IMG/VR virus record: IMGVR_UViG_3300029448_000318
Location: 950 to 27,807 of that record
DNA: 26,858 nucleotides
Direction: 5' to 3' (one strand)
DNA from: a virus
The notes under the pieces were generated by a model that saw nothing but the letters and a program-made list of their open reading frames with translations, ran no database searches and was not told where the DNA came from. A program made the position numbers and the translations under genes. Positions 8,952 through 18,932 of the stretch are shown in pieces. Position 1 is the first letter of the stretch. Every line of letters begins with the position of its first letter.

Positions 8952-11900
8952 GTGTCAGAAAAAGTAATAAATCCTAAGATAGTATATCTTGAGGAGTTGT
9001 TAGCTAGAGGTTTAACTACTCCCGATGATTACATTAAAAGACTAGAACTCCAATACAAGATGGACCCTTCTTCTTATACGGAAGACGATTTAGATTTTAT
9101 GGAAAAAAGGTTTGAATCTATGGACGTTTCCTTTAACAGAGATATGAAAGAGTCTGATGCCAATGTTGTAAGTATTTTAAATCAGTTTGCATCTGGCTTG
9201 GTGGAAGGTTTTACTACGTTAGGTTGGGCAGAACACGGCGATACTAGTAGTGAAAATATTGCTAACAGATTAGGGCATTTAATAGGTTTTGCTCCTGATG
9301 TAGTTGCTAGTGCTCTATCTATGGGAGCTTATGTCCCAGTAGCTGCTGCTAAAAGAGCTTCTATGAAAGGTGCTGCGGGAGTAACTAAAGCACTTAGAAA
9401 AGGTGGAGAGATAGCCCCAGGGTTCTTAAGAAAAGAAGTAGGACCTAAAGCATTTGCATTGCAATCTGTTCCTATGAAAGTTGCTGACAAAGCAACAGGC
9501 TTTTTAAAAGCTCAAATAGGAGAAACTCAACTAATGACTAGCGGATTTTTATCTAAAGGGCTGGCTGCTAATAAAACATTTCAAAATATAGGAGAACAAG
9601 GATTACACCTTGGTATTGCTTTAGGAGTATCATCTTGGACAAAAGGTCCTCAAGCTATGGTAGAGTCTTCTATGCACGGTTTTGCTGCTGGTGCAATGTT
9701 TGGTGGTATAGGAAACTATGTTAACATAAGTAATATGCTTATAAATCCAAAAAGTGCTCCTGCTGCTAAAAAAATTATTAGAGGAGTAGCAAAAAACATA
9801 TCAGAAAATCAAACAAGAGCTAGACTTAGAGGTTTAGATATGGTCGCTAAAGGTGCTATGGGTGGTGCTTTTCAGGGTGGATTAGCTACTATGCAAGGAC
9901 AACCTTTACCAGAACAGGTTTATGAATATTTACTAGGTACTTTCTTTGGAGCAACTGCACAAAGAAGAGGTACTATAGAAAGAGATAGGTGGTTAGCTAA
10001 ACATAAATTACCACAAAATAAAAATTTAGAAAAAGCTAGAGATGCTATTAAAAAAATGCCTGATTTTCAGTCTTTAAGCAAAGCAGATCAAAAGTACATT
10101 ATGCGTTTTACTGACACCCTTCAAAACGAACAAAGAAAAGATTTTAGAAATATATTAGATTTAGACGCTGTTAACGAAATTAAGGAAATAGCAATATCTC
10201 AAGGAATTGATCCTAACAAATTAACTGGTGAACAGTTTGTTAAAATACAAAAACAGAGAGCTAAAAAAGCAGATACAGAAGCTGCTAATCAGTCGGAAGA
10301 ATTTACAGGCCCTATACCAAAAGGGAAAAGACCTGAAAATGAAAGAGTTAATGAAAAAGACACCGTACACGATGAAATAAATTTAAACGAAATTGATTTT
10401 GATATAGCAGGATTTAAAGATTATATCAAACAAAACAAACTAGAAACAGAAAATTTAGAAGTACCATCTAATACAAATTTAACTACCATAGCTAAAGAAA
10501 TTCAAAGAGGTGCAGAAAAAAAATATACAGATTTAGATAATATTAAAATAGAGTTATATCAATTAGCTAAAGACGTAGAAAACAATTTTAGCGAATTTTC
10601 TAGAAGAGTAGTAAATAAATTCCCAGAATTAAGAGATAATGTAACCTTAAAAATTAAGGGAAAAAACGTTACTATGCTAAAATTTGAAGCTATTAAAAAG
10701 AATTTAGGTAAATTTTTAAAGATGAAAGAACAATTAGCTCCAATGTTTAGGTTGGAAGTAGATTTAAGAAACAGCAAAAAACCTTCTTTAAGAGTTAAAC
10801 CTACTACAGATTTGTACGGTAAAGATTTAGACGTAATAGGATCTTCTAATAAAGCTAATAAAATGTACGATCAATTCGATTTACACTCTATAGTCAATAA
10901 AGAGCAATATGCAGAAATTAGAGTTATTGTAGACGATGCTTTTATGCTAGATAAAACTTTTCAATACGGAGAAGGTAAAAACAAAAAAGAAAGATATACT
11001 TTTAAGCGTGATGGTGTATTTGGATACAGACCAGATAAAGATGGTGCGTTTAAAGATTTTATTACAGACAAACAAATTGAAGCTTTAAGTAAAAAACTAT
11101 TAAAAGATACTAATCAATATATTTATAGTGGAGCTAAAGATACAGGAAATTTAATTATACATAAAGTTCCATTTACTATAAAACTAACAGACACAGCACA
11201 ACCTCACTATGTAAAAGAAAGCGAAATAAATACATTTTGGAATCACATACAAAACAAATTTAGAAATGAAATACAAATTATAGGTCCTTCTAAGTTCCAA
11301 AAAGATAAAACAGAAATTATATCTAATTGGATGTATCAGTTAATGGAGTCAGGACATTTATTACCAAAGGAAAGAACTGCTCAAGATTTTATGCGTGCTT
11401 TAGATAATTATGTTGTAGATCCTCAATATTCTAGTTTATCTAAATTTAATAAGTATCTGCATATGGCTCAAGGTAGTAATATTCAACAAAATAGAGAGCT
11501 AACTGCAAATATTAAAGACAGTGAAGCTGGTGAATTAAAAATTATGGCTATTGAAGATATAAATAGCAATTTTAAAATTACTGATGCATCAGGAAAAGAA
11601 ATTCCTTCTCAGTCAGGTGCTGATGCAGGATTTTTATTAAGACAAGATGTATTTGACAGAGCAATAGAATCAAACTTTTTAGATGCTGACGCTGGTTTTA
11701 TAAAATTTTCAGGATTTACAATGCCAACTAAAGATGTAGGTAATCTTATTTTAAAAACAGGTACATTTAGAGCTTCCGATTCTCAAAACGAATTAATGTT
11801 GAAGAAAGGTGTTCATGGAACAATTCGTTCTACTGCTACAAAATCATCTAGAGGTGTAAAATTTGGTCAAGTGCAACACGGACCTAAGGGGGAACGTTTT

Positions 11901-14900
11901 AGTAAAGATGGAACTATATTAAAGATACAGCCAGAAGATCTATATATAGATTACGGAGTTTATGAGTCTGGAAACAAGTTGGATACACCTCCTAATATTT
12001 TAAAACAAATGTTTGATAAATTTATCTATCAGCAAATGGCATCTGATATGGGTAAAGACAAAGCAGATAGATTTGTAAGGGAATATAATGAGTTAATAGA
12101 AGATGGTGTTCGTGGAGAAGATGTTGTTAATAAAATGTTTGAAGAAGCATTGAAAAAACAAGACGATACTATAGAATTTGATCTTGAAAATTTAGGATTG
12201 CAACAAATTAATGAAGGTTTAAGAGATATAGATACACCTATAGCTAGAAAAGTGTTACAAAAAATAATGGAAAGAGGTGAAACTATTGAAGTATCATCTG
12301 AAACTGGATCTATGGAATCTGTTTTGTCTAATTTAGCATTAGAAAACTTTAAATTACCAGAATTGCTTAATAGCGTTGATTATTCTACTGGAGCTATACT
12401 AGACCCTATGAACGTAGAATATATAAGGAAATCAGTAGCAAATTATGCGATTAAAAGGGTAACTAGACCTAGAGCAAAGTACGGCTTCCAATCTAAGTTA
12501 GCTTTAAGAGATGAAGAGATTAGATTTAAATTTAAGAACATATTAACTGATGAAACTTTTATGTTACATGATGGATATAAAGATTACCCTATTAAAGTTT
12601 TAGACAGAGAAATGAAATTAGAAGATGCTTTAAATGAATACAATAGACTTTTAAAGTTACAAGGTAGGGCTGGAGCAGAAAGATTAGTAGAGTTAGAACA
12701 AGCATTAGATTTCTTAATGGTAAGATCTCCAAACAGTTCATTGGGAGGTACTAGAGTATTAAGATTTGCAGGATTTACAGGAAGAAGAGGTTATGGTGTA
12801 GTAACTACTTCTAAAAATGATCACTATTTAGGTGGTGCAGATAAAGATGCTGATTCAGTATTTATATATCAAGGTATGGGAGAGGGAATAAAAGAAGGTT
12901 TTAGAAACTTTAAAAATGAATTTACCGATCCTGTAACTGGAGAAACTAGAGATTTTACAACAATTGGAGATACTTTTAAACCTCACGTACAAGCATATCA
13001 AGAAGGTTCAAAACAATTAGAAATATTAAAAATGATGATACCTTCAGAAAGAATTAAACTTACTAGGGAAATGAGTAGAGCTAAATCTAAAATGGGTATT
13101 TTTGTAAATTCAGGTATTACTCACTCTACAGTTATGGACGCATTAATAGCTAATGGTGGAGAAATTATATCACACTCTACAGGTAAAAACATTAAAACAA
13201 AATGGGATAAAAAAGCAAAAGCTAATGTAGTAAGTAAAGTATTTATGTTTCAACAAACAAGAGATATTCCTATTAATAAAACTACTGGAGAAGCAGAACC
13301 TATTTTAGAGAATATGCAATATAAAGTATCTATTAGAAAAATAGATGACCCTGTTAAGAAAATGCAAGACGATATAGCTGAAGGTGTTAACATATTAGCT
13401 GATGCTGCAGTGTTCCAAAGAATTGATTATCCTGAAAATTTATCAAAAGCTATGATGAATAAATATTTTAAAATAGAAGCTAAGGTTACTCAAAGACAAC
13501 CTGACGGTAAAGGTAAGTTTTTTGAAACTCAAGTTTGGAAAGAAATACCTATAAATAAAAAAAGTTTTCATGAAATTGTAAAAGAAGTAAAATTGTTTGA
13601 TGTCGTAAACTCTATTAGAGAAAAAGGATACTCTACTCAAAGAGATAGAATATCTACTACCAATGAAATACAAAAAGCAGCACAAGATTATTTAGATGTA
13701 ATTGGTTCTGATGGTCCATATTTCAACAAAATAGCTGAAGTATTTTCAAAATTAGATGCTTTAAATATTAACCCTGCTAGACACTACGGCGGAAATAATG
13801 CTAGACAAAACGAAATGATGGCAGCTCTAGCTACAAAACTAAGAGATGATTTAACAAGAAATCCTATATTTAGAAGATTAGGAATTGAAGATAGTTATTT
13901 AAATAGACTTGAAGCAGAAATAGATTTTATGCAATTATCAAGAGATGAAGCTGGTCCTGACAAATTATATAGTAAAATGTGGGAATATGTAACTATTACA
14001 GAAGCTGCTAGATTGTCTAAAAAGTTTGAAGAAGCTTTAGAATTGAAAGGTATAGAACATCCTGAAACGTATACAAAAGAAATATTCGATCATGCTTATA
14101 ACGTAAAAAGCTTTTTTGATACACAGAGAGGTTTAATGCGTGAAGAAGCTAGTCAATTAGGAGCTGAAAGAACTCAAGCCTTAGAAGAGTTTCAAGTAAG
14201 CACTGCTGACATTAATAGATTGATAAAAGAATTTAAAGATGACAGAGGTGTTAGAATGAAACAATTGGGAATACCTCTCAAAGATTATGAATTTTTAGTA
14301 GATACATGGTATCAAGCAGTGCCAACCGCTGACGCTAGAACAGATTATCTAGCTGCACAAAAAGAGTCTTTTAATAAAAAATTAGCAGAATTAGACTCTG
14401 CTATAAAACGTGAAATGAAATTGTTAGAAGTAAACCCTCAAGCAGAAATTGATACAAATAGAAATAATAAAATAGATAGATTATTGAGACAGAAAGCATC
14501 TGCTTATAACAGATTAAGACCCGATTTACGAGGAATATCTAGAAGTAGAGCATTGCAAACAGAAAATGTTAAAAAGTTTTATGAAAATACAGATAAAATT
14601 ATTTCTGCTGCTATGAAAGAAATAGGAACTAATGTACAAAACAGAACTAAAAAAGAAAGCATTATAAAGATGCTGCAAGAAAATAGCTTTAACAATTTGC
14701 AACCACCAGATCCTTTTGGTCCAAACGAACAATTAAGAATTATAAAACCAGATGGAAGAGATATAGAGTATAATATCAATAATTACAACCCAAAGCAGGA
14801 TGAAATAACTTATGTTCCAGCAAATGAAACAAAGCCAGATGGAAGTACAGAAGTTGTGCCTGATACAAAAAGCACTGTTAAAAAATTTAGAGATACTATT

Positions 14901-17900
14901 GAAAAAGTAGATGAAATGGTTCCTCAATTTGAATTTTTAAATCAAATGGAATTAAATAAAACTGGATATAGAACAGAAGAACAAGATATACAAATAAATA
15001 AATTATTAAAAATTATACAACAAAATCCAGGGAGTTTAGAAAACTTGGAATTAGATTTTCAAGTAATGTCTGAAACTCAAAACATAGGATTAGCTACAGA
15101 TATAAGAAATATGAGTTTAAGAGAATTAACTTCTTTCAACAATGCTTTAGAAATAAAATATAGTAAAGGATTAGACATTATAGATAAGACTGGTAAGATT
15201 ATAAGAGGACCAGGTGCTTGGGAACATTTATGGGATTATGAAAAAATAGGACAAGATATGGAATCTTTTGACAAGGTTTCATATATGCAATATGCTAAAC
15301 CAGTAAAAAATAAAAATGGTAAATTAACTGAGCAATCAAGAAAAATACCTACAAGTTCATTAGAGTTAGGTAGATTAACTATAGATAAAACAGATCAATT
15401 ACAAAAAGCTAGTGATGACTTTTTAAATAAACGTATTGATGGATTGTTTGAGTTTTTGATTAAAGACCATCCTAGTTTAAATAAATATGTAGACACCTTA
15501 TTTGAAGCCGCTGTAAATAGAATTGAATATAATGAAGGATGGTATTCTGACAAATATCAAAAAGCAGACAAGGTAAGTAGAGAAGAAATTAAAAAATCAT
15601 GGGAAAGCACAGAGAGTGTATTAAAACTTATTGAAAAAGATGGAGTTTTATTTCCTATGGCTGATTCTACCAGTCCAGGTACAGGTAAATCAAAAATGGT
15701 AAACGGGGATGTATTTGTAAATAAAATTAAAAAAGTTGTACAAAATCATTTAAAAGATGTTAACGATAATTATATACAATCAAGACATAAAAATTTAGAA
15801 AAAGTATTGAAAGCAACTAATACTCCAGGGTTAAAAAAATGGGTAGTTTCTAAAGATAGACAACAAAAGAAAGACGATCCTGGTTACAGAACTCAGGAAA
15901 TGGAAAAACTATTTTTAGATAGAAACGGTTTAATTAAAGAAGAGTTAATACACAAAGTTATTGAATATGCTACTTTTAATGCTAAAGCATCACCTAGAGA
16001 AATTATGGAAAATCTATTACCTGGTGTAAATGATCATAGATTCTTTAAGTTCCATATTAATTTAAAAGACAGATTACAAAAACGAATAGAAAAAGTATCT
16101 GGTTTTGAATCAGTAGATTTAAACAAACCTTTAAATACCAAAGCTTCTAATTGGATTAAAAGAGAGGTTAATAAAGAGTTAAGATTTAGTTCAGATCAAA
16201 AAGGCACTAAGAAAACTTATTATGAAAAAGCTTTAGTTGGTGAAATATTGGAAGGTTATTTCCCTAGATTAGGTCATCATAGAATTAAAGCTAATATACC
16301 TAAATTAGAAGCATGGAAGAAAAAACAAATTGAAGCAGATGTTGAAAGGTTTAGAAAAAATCCAGAAGAAATACCTTCGTCATTAAGAGTAATGAAAGCA
16401 TATAAACGTAAAGGTTTTGAAAATGATGAACAGTTAATTAATTACTACCGTGAACATAAAATGGCAGAATTTGAAAGAATTGAAAACTCAAAAATAAATC
16501 CAGGGACTGCAATGGCAGAAAAACAAGTAACTGATTTATTGAGTAAAACTAATCAAGATGGTATTTTAGGAGACTACAGTGCAAGTAATACTAAATCACG
16601 TGGTGAAACATTTATGCCTTATTACCAAAAAGATTTGCAAGCAATTAGAGACTACACAAGCGGATTCTTTAGAATGATGCTAACTAATACTGCTGGATTA
16701 CGATCAGAATTAATTGTTAGGGATTTTGATTATCAACATAGAAATGAAGATTTTGTAAACAATTGGTCTAACTATATGAGAGACTCATTTATTAACATGA
16801 TGGGTATGTCTAATTACAGAGCATTTAATTTGCATGGAATCAATAAAAAAGATATTCCACTATTTAAGAGATATGTAAAAAATGGTTTAAGCATGGATAA
16901 AATGTTATTAACGAAATATGAAAAAGATTTATTGTTAGACATGGAAGAAGCTATATCAGTTCCTACTCAAGAACAGTGGAACATATTGCATGACGTAGGT
17001 AGTCCTAAAGAAGCTGAAAAAAGAATACAAGAATTAAGATTAATTAAAGCTAAAAGATTATTGAAAAATGTTAACACTACTGGTAAGTATGGTAGTATCT
17101 ATCATTACATGAGCGATGAAGTTGGTGTTAAATATTTACAGAAGATTAATGACAAGTTTGGTGGTAATTTATTAGGGGATTTACCTAAAGATAGAAAGCA
17201 AAGACATTATGCTATTCAACAAAAATTAAAACAAATAAGTGATGTTGAAGGTAAGTTTGAAATGTATTCTTTACTATCAGCACCTAAAACTTTATTGACA
17301 AACATGTACGGTGGTAATATTAATACCATATCAGATGTAGGTTGGAAAACTTTTAGAGAAGCTGCAAATACAGAATGGATGGTTTCTAATTTATTTGGTA
17401 AAAATGCAAGATTTACTTTTTATGATCCAGTAACAGGTAAAAGTAAAAGTCAGGCTATTACAACTAAAAAAGATATTGAAAATTGGTTAGAGTCTTTAGG
17501 GGTATATGACTCTATGTTCTTAGATATGGTAAATCTAGATAGTGTCTATGGTAAACAAAACCAAAAAAGATTTTGGCAAGAAGCTGTAAGAAGAGTTAAC
17601 AAGGGAGCTAAAGATCCAAAAGTAAGAGAATCAGAAGAAGCTTATAACAATATGAAAAATAAAACATTGTTAGAGTTGGCTAGAGACTACAAAATAAACA
17701 TTCCTATTGAAAAAGCGGGTTCTTTCTTTATGTCTTATTCTGAACGTAAATTACGTGGACGTGCTTTCTTGGCTAATTATATTGCTATGAAGAAAAACCT
17801 TGATCCAATGGAAATAGAGTTTAATAGCCCAGCTTTAATTAATTATGCATTGAAAGGTGTTCAATCTTCACAGTTTTTGTATCAGGCTACTTATAGACCA

Positions 17901-18560
17901 AACTTTGCGAACACATCACTTGGCCGTATAATGACTAGATTCCAACCTTATGCATGGAATAGTATTAAAAGACGTATGAAATTGTATAAAGAAGCAGGAG
18001 TAGCTGAATGGGCTTATGATGTTAATTCAACGAAAAAATTTCAAAGACAATTTACTTTTGATTTAATGTCATTAGCACTAGGAACTATATTTACTGCCAG
18101 TTTATTTGAATATGCATTATCACCCCCTATGAATTGGTTGCAGGATACAGCTTCAATGTTATTTGGTGATGAAAGAGATAGGGAAAGAGCTTTCTTTAGT
18201 CAATACCCTCATCCAGTATTAGCACCTTTACAGATTGTAACTCCTCCAGCTGCACGTTTTGTTATATCTCCTATTACAGCTATATTGAATGGTGATATGG
18301 ATAATTTTGCTAAATATCAATTAGCTACATATTTTCCTTTTGGTAGATTAGCTAGAGATAGTTATAGGACTATACAATCACCAGCTATGGCAGTAGATTT
18401 TATGACAGGGATGCCTTTGCATCAAGTTGCTAAAATGAGAAGAGATCATTTAGATAGCTTTGTTGAAGAAGATACAGAAGAAATGACTGCTGAAGAAGCA
18501 ACTGAACTTTACGGAACTCAAAATGCATCTGCAATGAAAGTTCGTGGAAAAATAAATTAA
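8952..18560 (+). CDS. Giant virion protein with double-psi-barrel RNA polymerase-type motif (putative virion RNAP)
   Basis: This 3202-residue protein starts at GTG, three bases after the preceding stop. The N-terminal 340 residues contain Gly/Ala-rich hydrophobic helices (105-135, 205-260, 295-330), typical of proteins injected through the envelope. At 1258-1301 there is R-S-P, then 36 residues on a GGADKDADSVFIY block. In multisubunit RNAP beta' the same order is RAP...NADFDGDQMAVHV, with Arg to first Asp 35 residues apart in E. coli and 39 here. A basic block (IKRVTRPRAKYGFQSKL, about 1167-1183) lies where the beta' GKRVDYSGRS element would be. Residues 1400-2950 are long charged helices of unknown fold. 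The C-terminus has RFQPYAWNSIKRR (about 2992) and hydrophobic segments near 3035-3065 and 3110-3125, as in large polyvalent injected proteins. Best reading: a virion-carried RNA polymerase of the YonO/crAss-like lineage. RNAP confidence is moderate, as the motif has Lys and Ala at the two variable sites. Confidence 0.7.
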   Translation: MSEKVINPKIVYLEELLARGLTTPDDYIKRLELQYKMDPSSYTEDDLDFMEKRFESMDVSFNRDMKESDANVVSILNQFASGLVEGFTTLGWAEHGDTSSENIANRLGHLIGFAPDVVASALSMGAYVPVAAAKRASMKGAAGVTKALRKGGEIAPGFLRKEVGPKAFALQSVPMKVADKATGFLKAQIGETQLMTSGFLSKGLAANKTFQNIGEQGLHLGIALGVSSWTKGPQAMVESSMHGFAAGAMFGGIGNYVNISNMLINPKSAPAAKKIIRGVAKNISENQTRARLRGLDMVAKGAMGGAFQGGLATMQGQPLPEQVYEYLLGTFFGATAQRRGTIERDRWLAKHKLPQNKNLEKARDAIKKMPDFQSLSKADQKYIMRFTDTLQNEQRKDFRNILDLDAVNEIKEIAISQGIDPNKLTGEQFVKIQKQRAKKADTEAANQSEEFTGPIPKGKRPENERVNEKDTVHDEINLNEIDFDIAGFKDYIKQNKLETENLEVPSNTNLTTIAKEIQRGAEKKYTDLDNIKIELYQLAKDVENNFSEFSRRVVNKFPELRDNVTLKIKGKNVTMLKFEAIKKNLGKFLKMKEQLAPMFRLEVDLRNSKKPSLRVKPTTDLYGKDLDVIGSSNKANKMYDQFDLHSIVNKEQYAEIRVIVDDAFMLDKTFQYGEGKNKKERYTFKRDGVFGYRPDKDGAFKDFITDKQIEALSKKLLKDTNQYIYSGAKDTGNLIIHKVPFTIKLTDTAQPHYVKESEINTFWNHIQNKFRNEIQIIGPSKFQKDKTEIISNWMYQLMESGHLLPKERTAQDFMRALDNYVVDPQYSSLSKFNKYLHMAQGSNIQQNRELTANIKDSEAGELKIMAIEDINSNFKITDASGKEIPSQSGADAGFLLRQDVFDRAIESNFLDADAGFIKFSGFTMPTKDVGNLILKTGTFRASDSQNELMLKKGVHGTIRSTATKSSRGVKFGQVQHGPKGERFSKDGTILKIQPEDLYIDYGVYESGNKLDTPPNILKQMFDKFIYQQMASDMGKDKADRFVREYNELIEDGVRGEDVVNKMFEEALKKQDDTIEFDLENLGLQQINEGLRDIDTPIARKVLQKIMERGETIEVSSETGSMESVLSNLALENFKLPELLNSVDYSTGAILDPMNVEYIRKSVANYAIKRVTRPRAKYGFQSKLALRDEEIRFKFKNILTDETFMLHDGYKDYPIKVLDREMKLEDALNEYNRLLKLQGRAGAERLVELEQALDFLMVRSPNSSLGGTRVLRFAGFTGRRGYGVVTTSKNDHYLGGADKDADSVFIYQGMGEGIKEGFRNFKNEFTDPVTGETRDFTTIGDTFKPHVQAYQEGSKQLEILKMMIPSERIKLTREMSRAKSKMGIFVNSGITHSTVMDALIANGGEIISHSTGKNIKTKWDKKAKANVVSKVFMFQQTRDIPINKTTGEAEPILENMQYKVSIRKIDDPVKKMQDDIAEGVNILADAAVFQRIDYPENLSKAMMNKYFKIEAKVTQRQPDGKGKFFETQVWKEIPINKKSFHEIVKEVKLFDVVNSIREKGYSTQRDRISTTNEIQKAAQDYLDVIGSDGPYFNKIAEVFSKLDALNINPARHYGGNNARQNEMMAALATKLRDDLTRNPIFRRLGIEDSYLNRLEAEIDFMQLSRDEAGPDKLYSKMWEYVTITEAARLSKKFEEALELKGIEHPETYTKEIFDHAYNVKSFFDTQRGLMREEASQLGAERTQALEEFQVSTADINRLIKEFKDDRGVRMKQLGIPLKDYEFLVDTWYQAVPTADARTDYLAAQKESFNKKLAELDSAIKREMKLLEVNPQAEIDTNRNNKIDRLLRQKASAYNRLRPDLRGISRSRALQTENVKKFYENTDKIISAAMKEIGTNVQNRTKKESIIKMLQENSFNNLQPPDPFGPNEQLRIIKPDGRDIEYNINNYNPKQDEITYVPANETKPDGSTEVVPDTKSTVKKFRDTIEKVDEMVPQFEFLNQMELNKTGYRTEEQDIQINKLLKIIQQNPGSLENLELDFQVMSETQNIGLATDIRNMSLRELTSFNNALEIKYSKGLDIIDKTGKIIRGPGAWEHLWDYEKIGQDMESFDKVSYMQYAKPVKNKNGKLTEQSRKIPTSSLELGRLTIDKTDQLQKASDDFLNKRIDGLFEFLIKDHPSLNKYVDTLFEAAVNRIEYNEGWYSDKYQKADKVSREEIKKSWESTESVLKLIEKDGVLFPMADSTSPGTGKSKMVNGDVFVNKIKKVVQNHLKDVNDNYIQSRHKNLEKVLKATNTPGLKKWVVSKDRQQKKDDPGYRTQEMEKLFLDRNGLIKEELIHKVIEYATFNAKASPREIMENLLPGVNDHRFFKFHINLKDRLQKRIEKVSGFESVDLNKPLNTKASNWIKREVNKELRFSSDQKGTKKTYYEKALVGEILEGYFPRLGHHRIKANIPKLEAWKKKQIEADVERFRKNPEEIPSSLRVMKAYKRKGFENDEQLINYYREHKMAEFERIENSKINPGTAMAEKQVTDLLSKTNQDGILGDYSASNTKSRGETFMPYYQKDLQAIRDYTSGFFRMMLTNTAGLRSELIVRDFDYQHRNEDFVNNWSNYMRDSFINMMGMSNYRAFNLHGINKKDIPLFKRYVKNGLSMDKMLLTKYEKDLLLDMEEAISVPTQEQWNILHDVGSPKEAEKRIQELRLIKAKRLLKNVNTTGKYGSIYHYMSDEVGVKYLQKINDKFGGNLLGDLPKDRKQRHYAIQQKLKQISDVEGKFEMYSLLSAPKTLLTNMYGGNINTISDVGWKTFREAANTEWMVSNLFGKNARFTFYDPVTGKSKSQAITTKKDIENWLESLGVYDSMFLDMVNLDSVYGKQNQKRFWQEAVRRVNKGAKDPKVRESEEAYNNMKNKTLLELARDYKINIPIEKAGSFFMSYSERKLRGRAFLANYIAMKKNLDPMEIEFNSPALINYALKGVQSSQFLYQATYRPNFANTSLGRIMTRFQPYAWNSIKRRMKLYKEAGVAEWAYDVNSTKKFQRQFTFDLMSLALGTIFTASLFEYALSPPMNWLQDTASMLFGDERDRERAFFSQYPHPVLAPLQIVTPPAARFVISPITAILNGDMDNFAKYQLATYFPFGRLARDSYRTIQSPAMAVDFMTGMPLHQVAKMRRDHLDSFVEEDTEEMTAEEATELYGTQNASAMKVRGKIN

Positions 18561-18569
18561 GGAGGACTT

Positions 18570-18785
18570 ATGTGGGAATTATTTAAAGACAAAAACGAAT
18601 ACAATGAAAAAAATATTATTGGATTTTTATCTTTTGCATTAATGTGTGTATTTGGTATTGTAGATTTAGCTATGGGTATTATTGGAATAGAGCTAATGGT
18701 GAATGATTATATCTATAATTCATTTGTTTGGGTGACTTTAGGCTCATTTGGTATATCAGCATCAGAAAAAGTCTATAAGAAATAA
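18570..18785 (+). CDS. Small 2-TM membrane protein
   Basis: This 71-residue protein has an excellent ribosome site (AAGGAGGACTT) before its ATG. After a charged N-terminus (WELFKDKNEYNEKN) it has two hydrophobic stretches (about 16-43 and 48-62) and a short basic end (SEKVYKK). It is the last gene of the plus-strand arm, just before the terminator. The size and topology fit an accessory holin, antiholin or envelope-modifying protein, though the family is not recognised. The main holin candidate lies at 1283-1654. Confidence 0.65.
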   Translation: MWELFKDKNEYNEKNIIGFLSFALMCVFGIVDLAMGIIGIELMVNDYIYNSFVWVTLGSFGISASEKVYKK

Positions 18786-18876
18786 AAATATATCGTTTTG
18801 TGGGGGTTTATTCACAATTCGTCCCAAATCGGCTCCTCACCGCACTTTATCTCTTTAGGCACACTTGTCTTTAAAT
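18786..18876 (+). other. Non-coding spacer after the plus-strand operon
   Basis: No convincing reading frame is present. It contains a G-run (TGTGGGGGTTT at 18799-18809) and a downstream CCTCAC (18834-18839) that can pair with GTGGGG (18800-18805) with one G-U. That would give a weak 6-bp stem with a long loop. The G-run 11-mer recurs on the minus strand at 25149-25139. No tRNA can be folded here. It is probably 3' untranslated RNA of the late operon. Confidence 0.4.
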
Positions 18877-18922
18877 AAAAAAAAATAGCAAGGCTAATCT
18901 ATAACCTCGCTATCTTTTTTTC
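18877..18922. terminator. Bidirectional Rho-independent terminator at the convergent junction
   Basis: Arms ATAGCAAGG (18885-18893) and CCTCGCTAT (18905-18913) form a 9-bp stem with an 11-base loop. It is followed on the plus strand by a T-run (18915-18921) and on the minus strand by the complement of an A-run (18877-18885). The one imperfect pair is A-C on the plus strand but a G-U wobble in the minus-strand RNA, so it should work better for leftward transcription. It lies where the late plus operon and the minus-strand operon meet, so stopping both is its likely role. Confidence 0.85.
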
Positions 18923-18932
18923 TCTAAAATAA

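Noticed and set aside
8952-18560. N4-type (T7-fold) virion RNA polymerase
   Set aside because: I could not find the single-subunit polymerase motif set; the DxDxD block points to the double-psi-barrel type instead.
18795-18845. tRNA-like or attachment-site-like sequence (ATTCGTCCCAAATCGG region)
   Set aside because: No cloverleaf with proper T-arm and anticodon arm can be drawn, and there is no integrase gene in the window.
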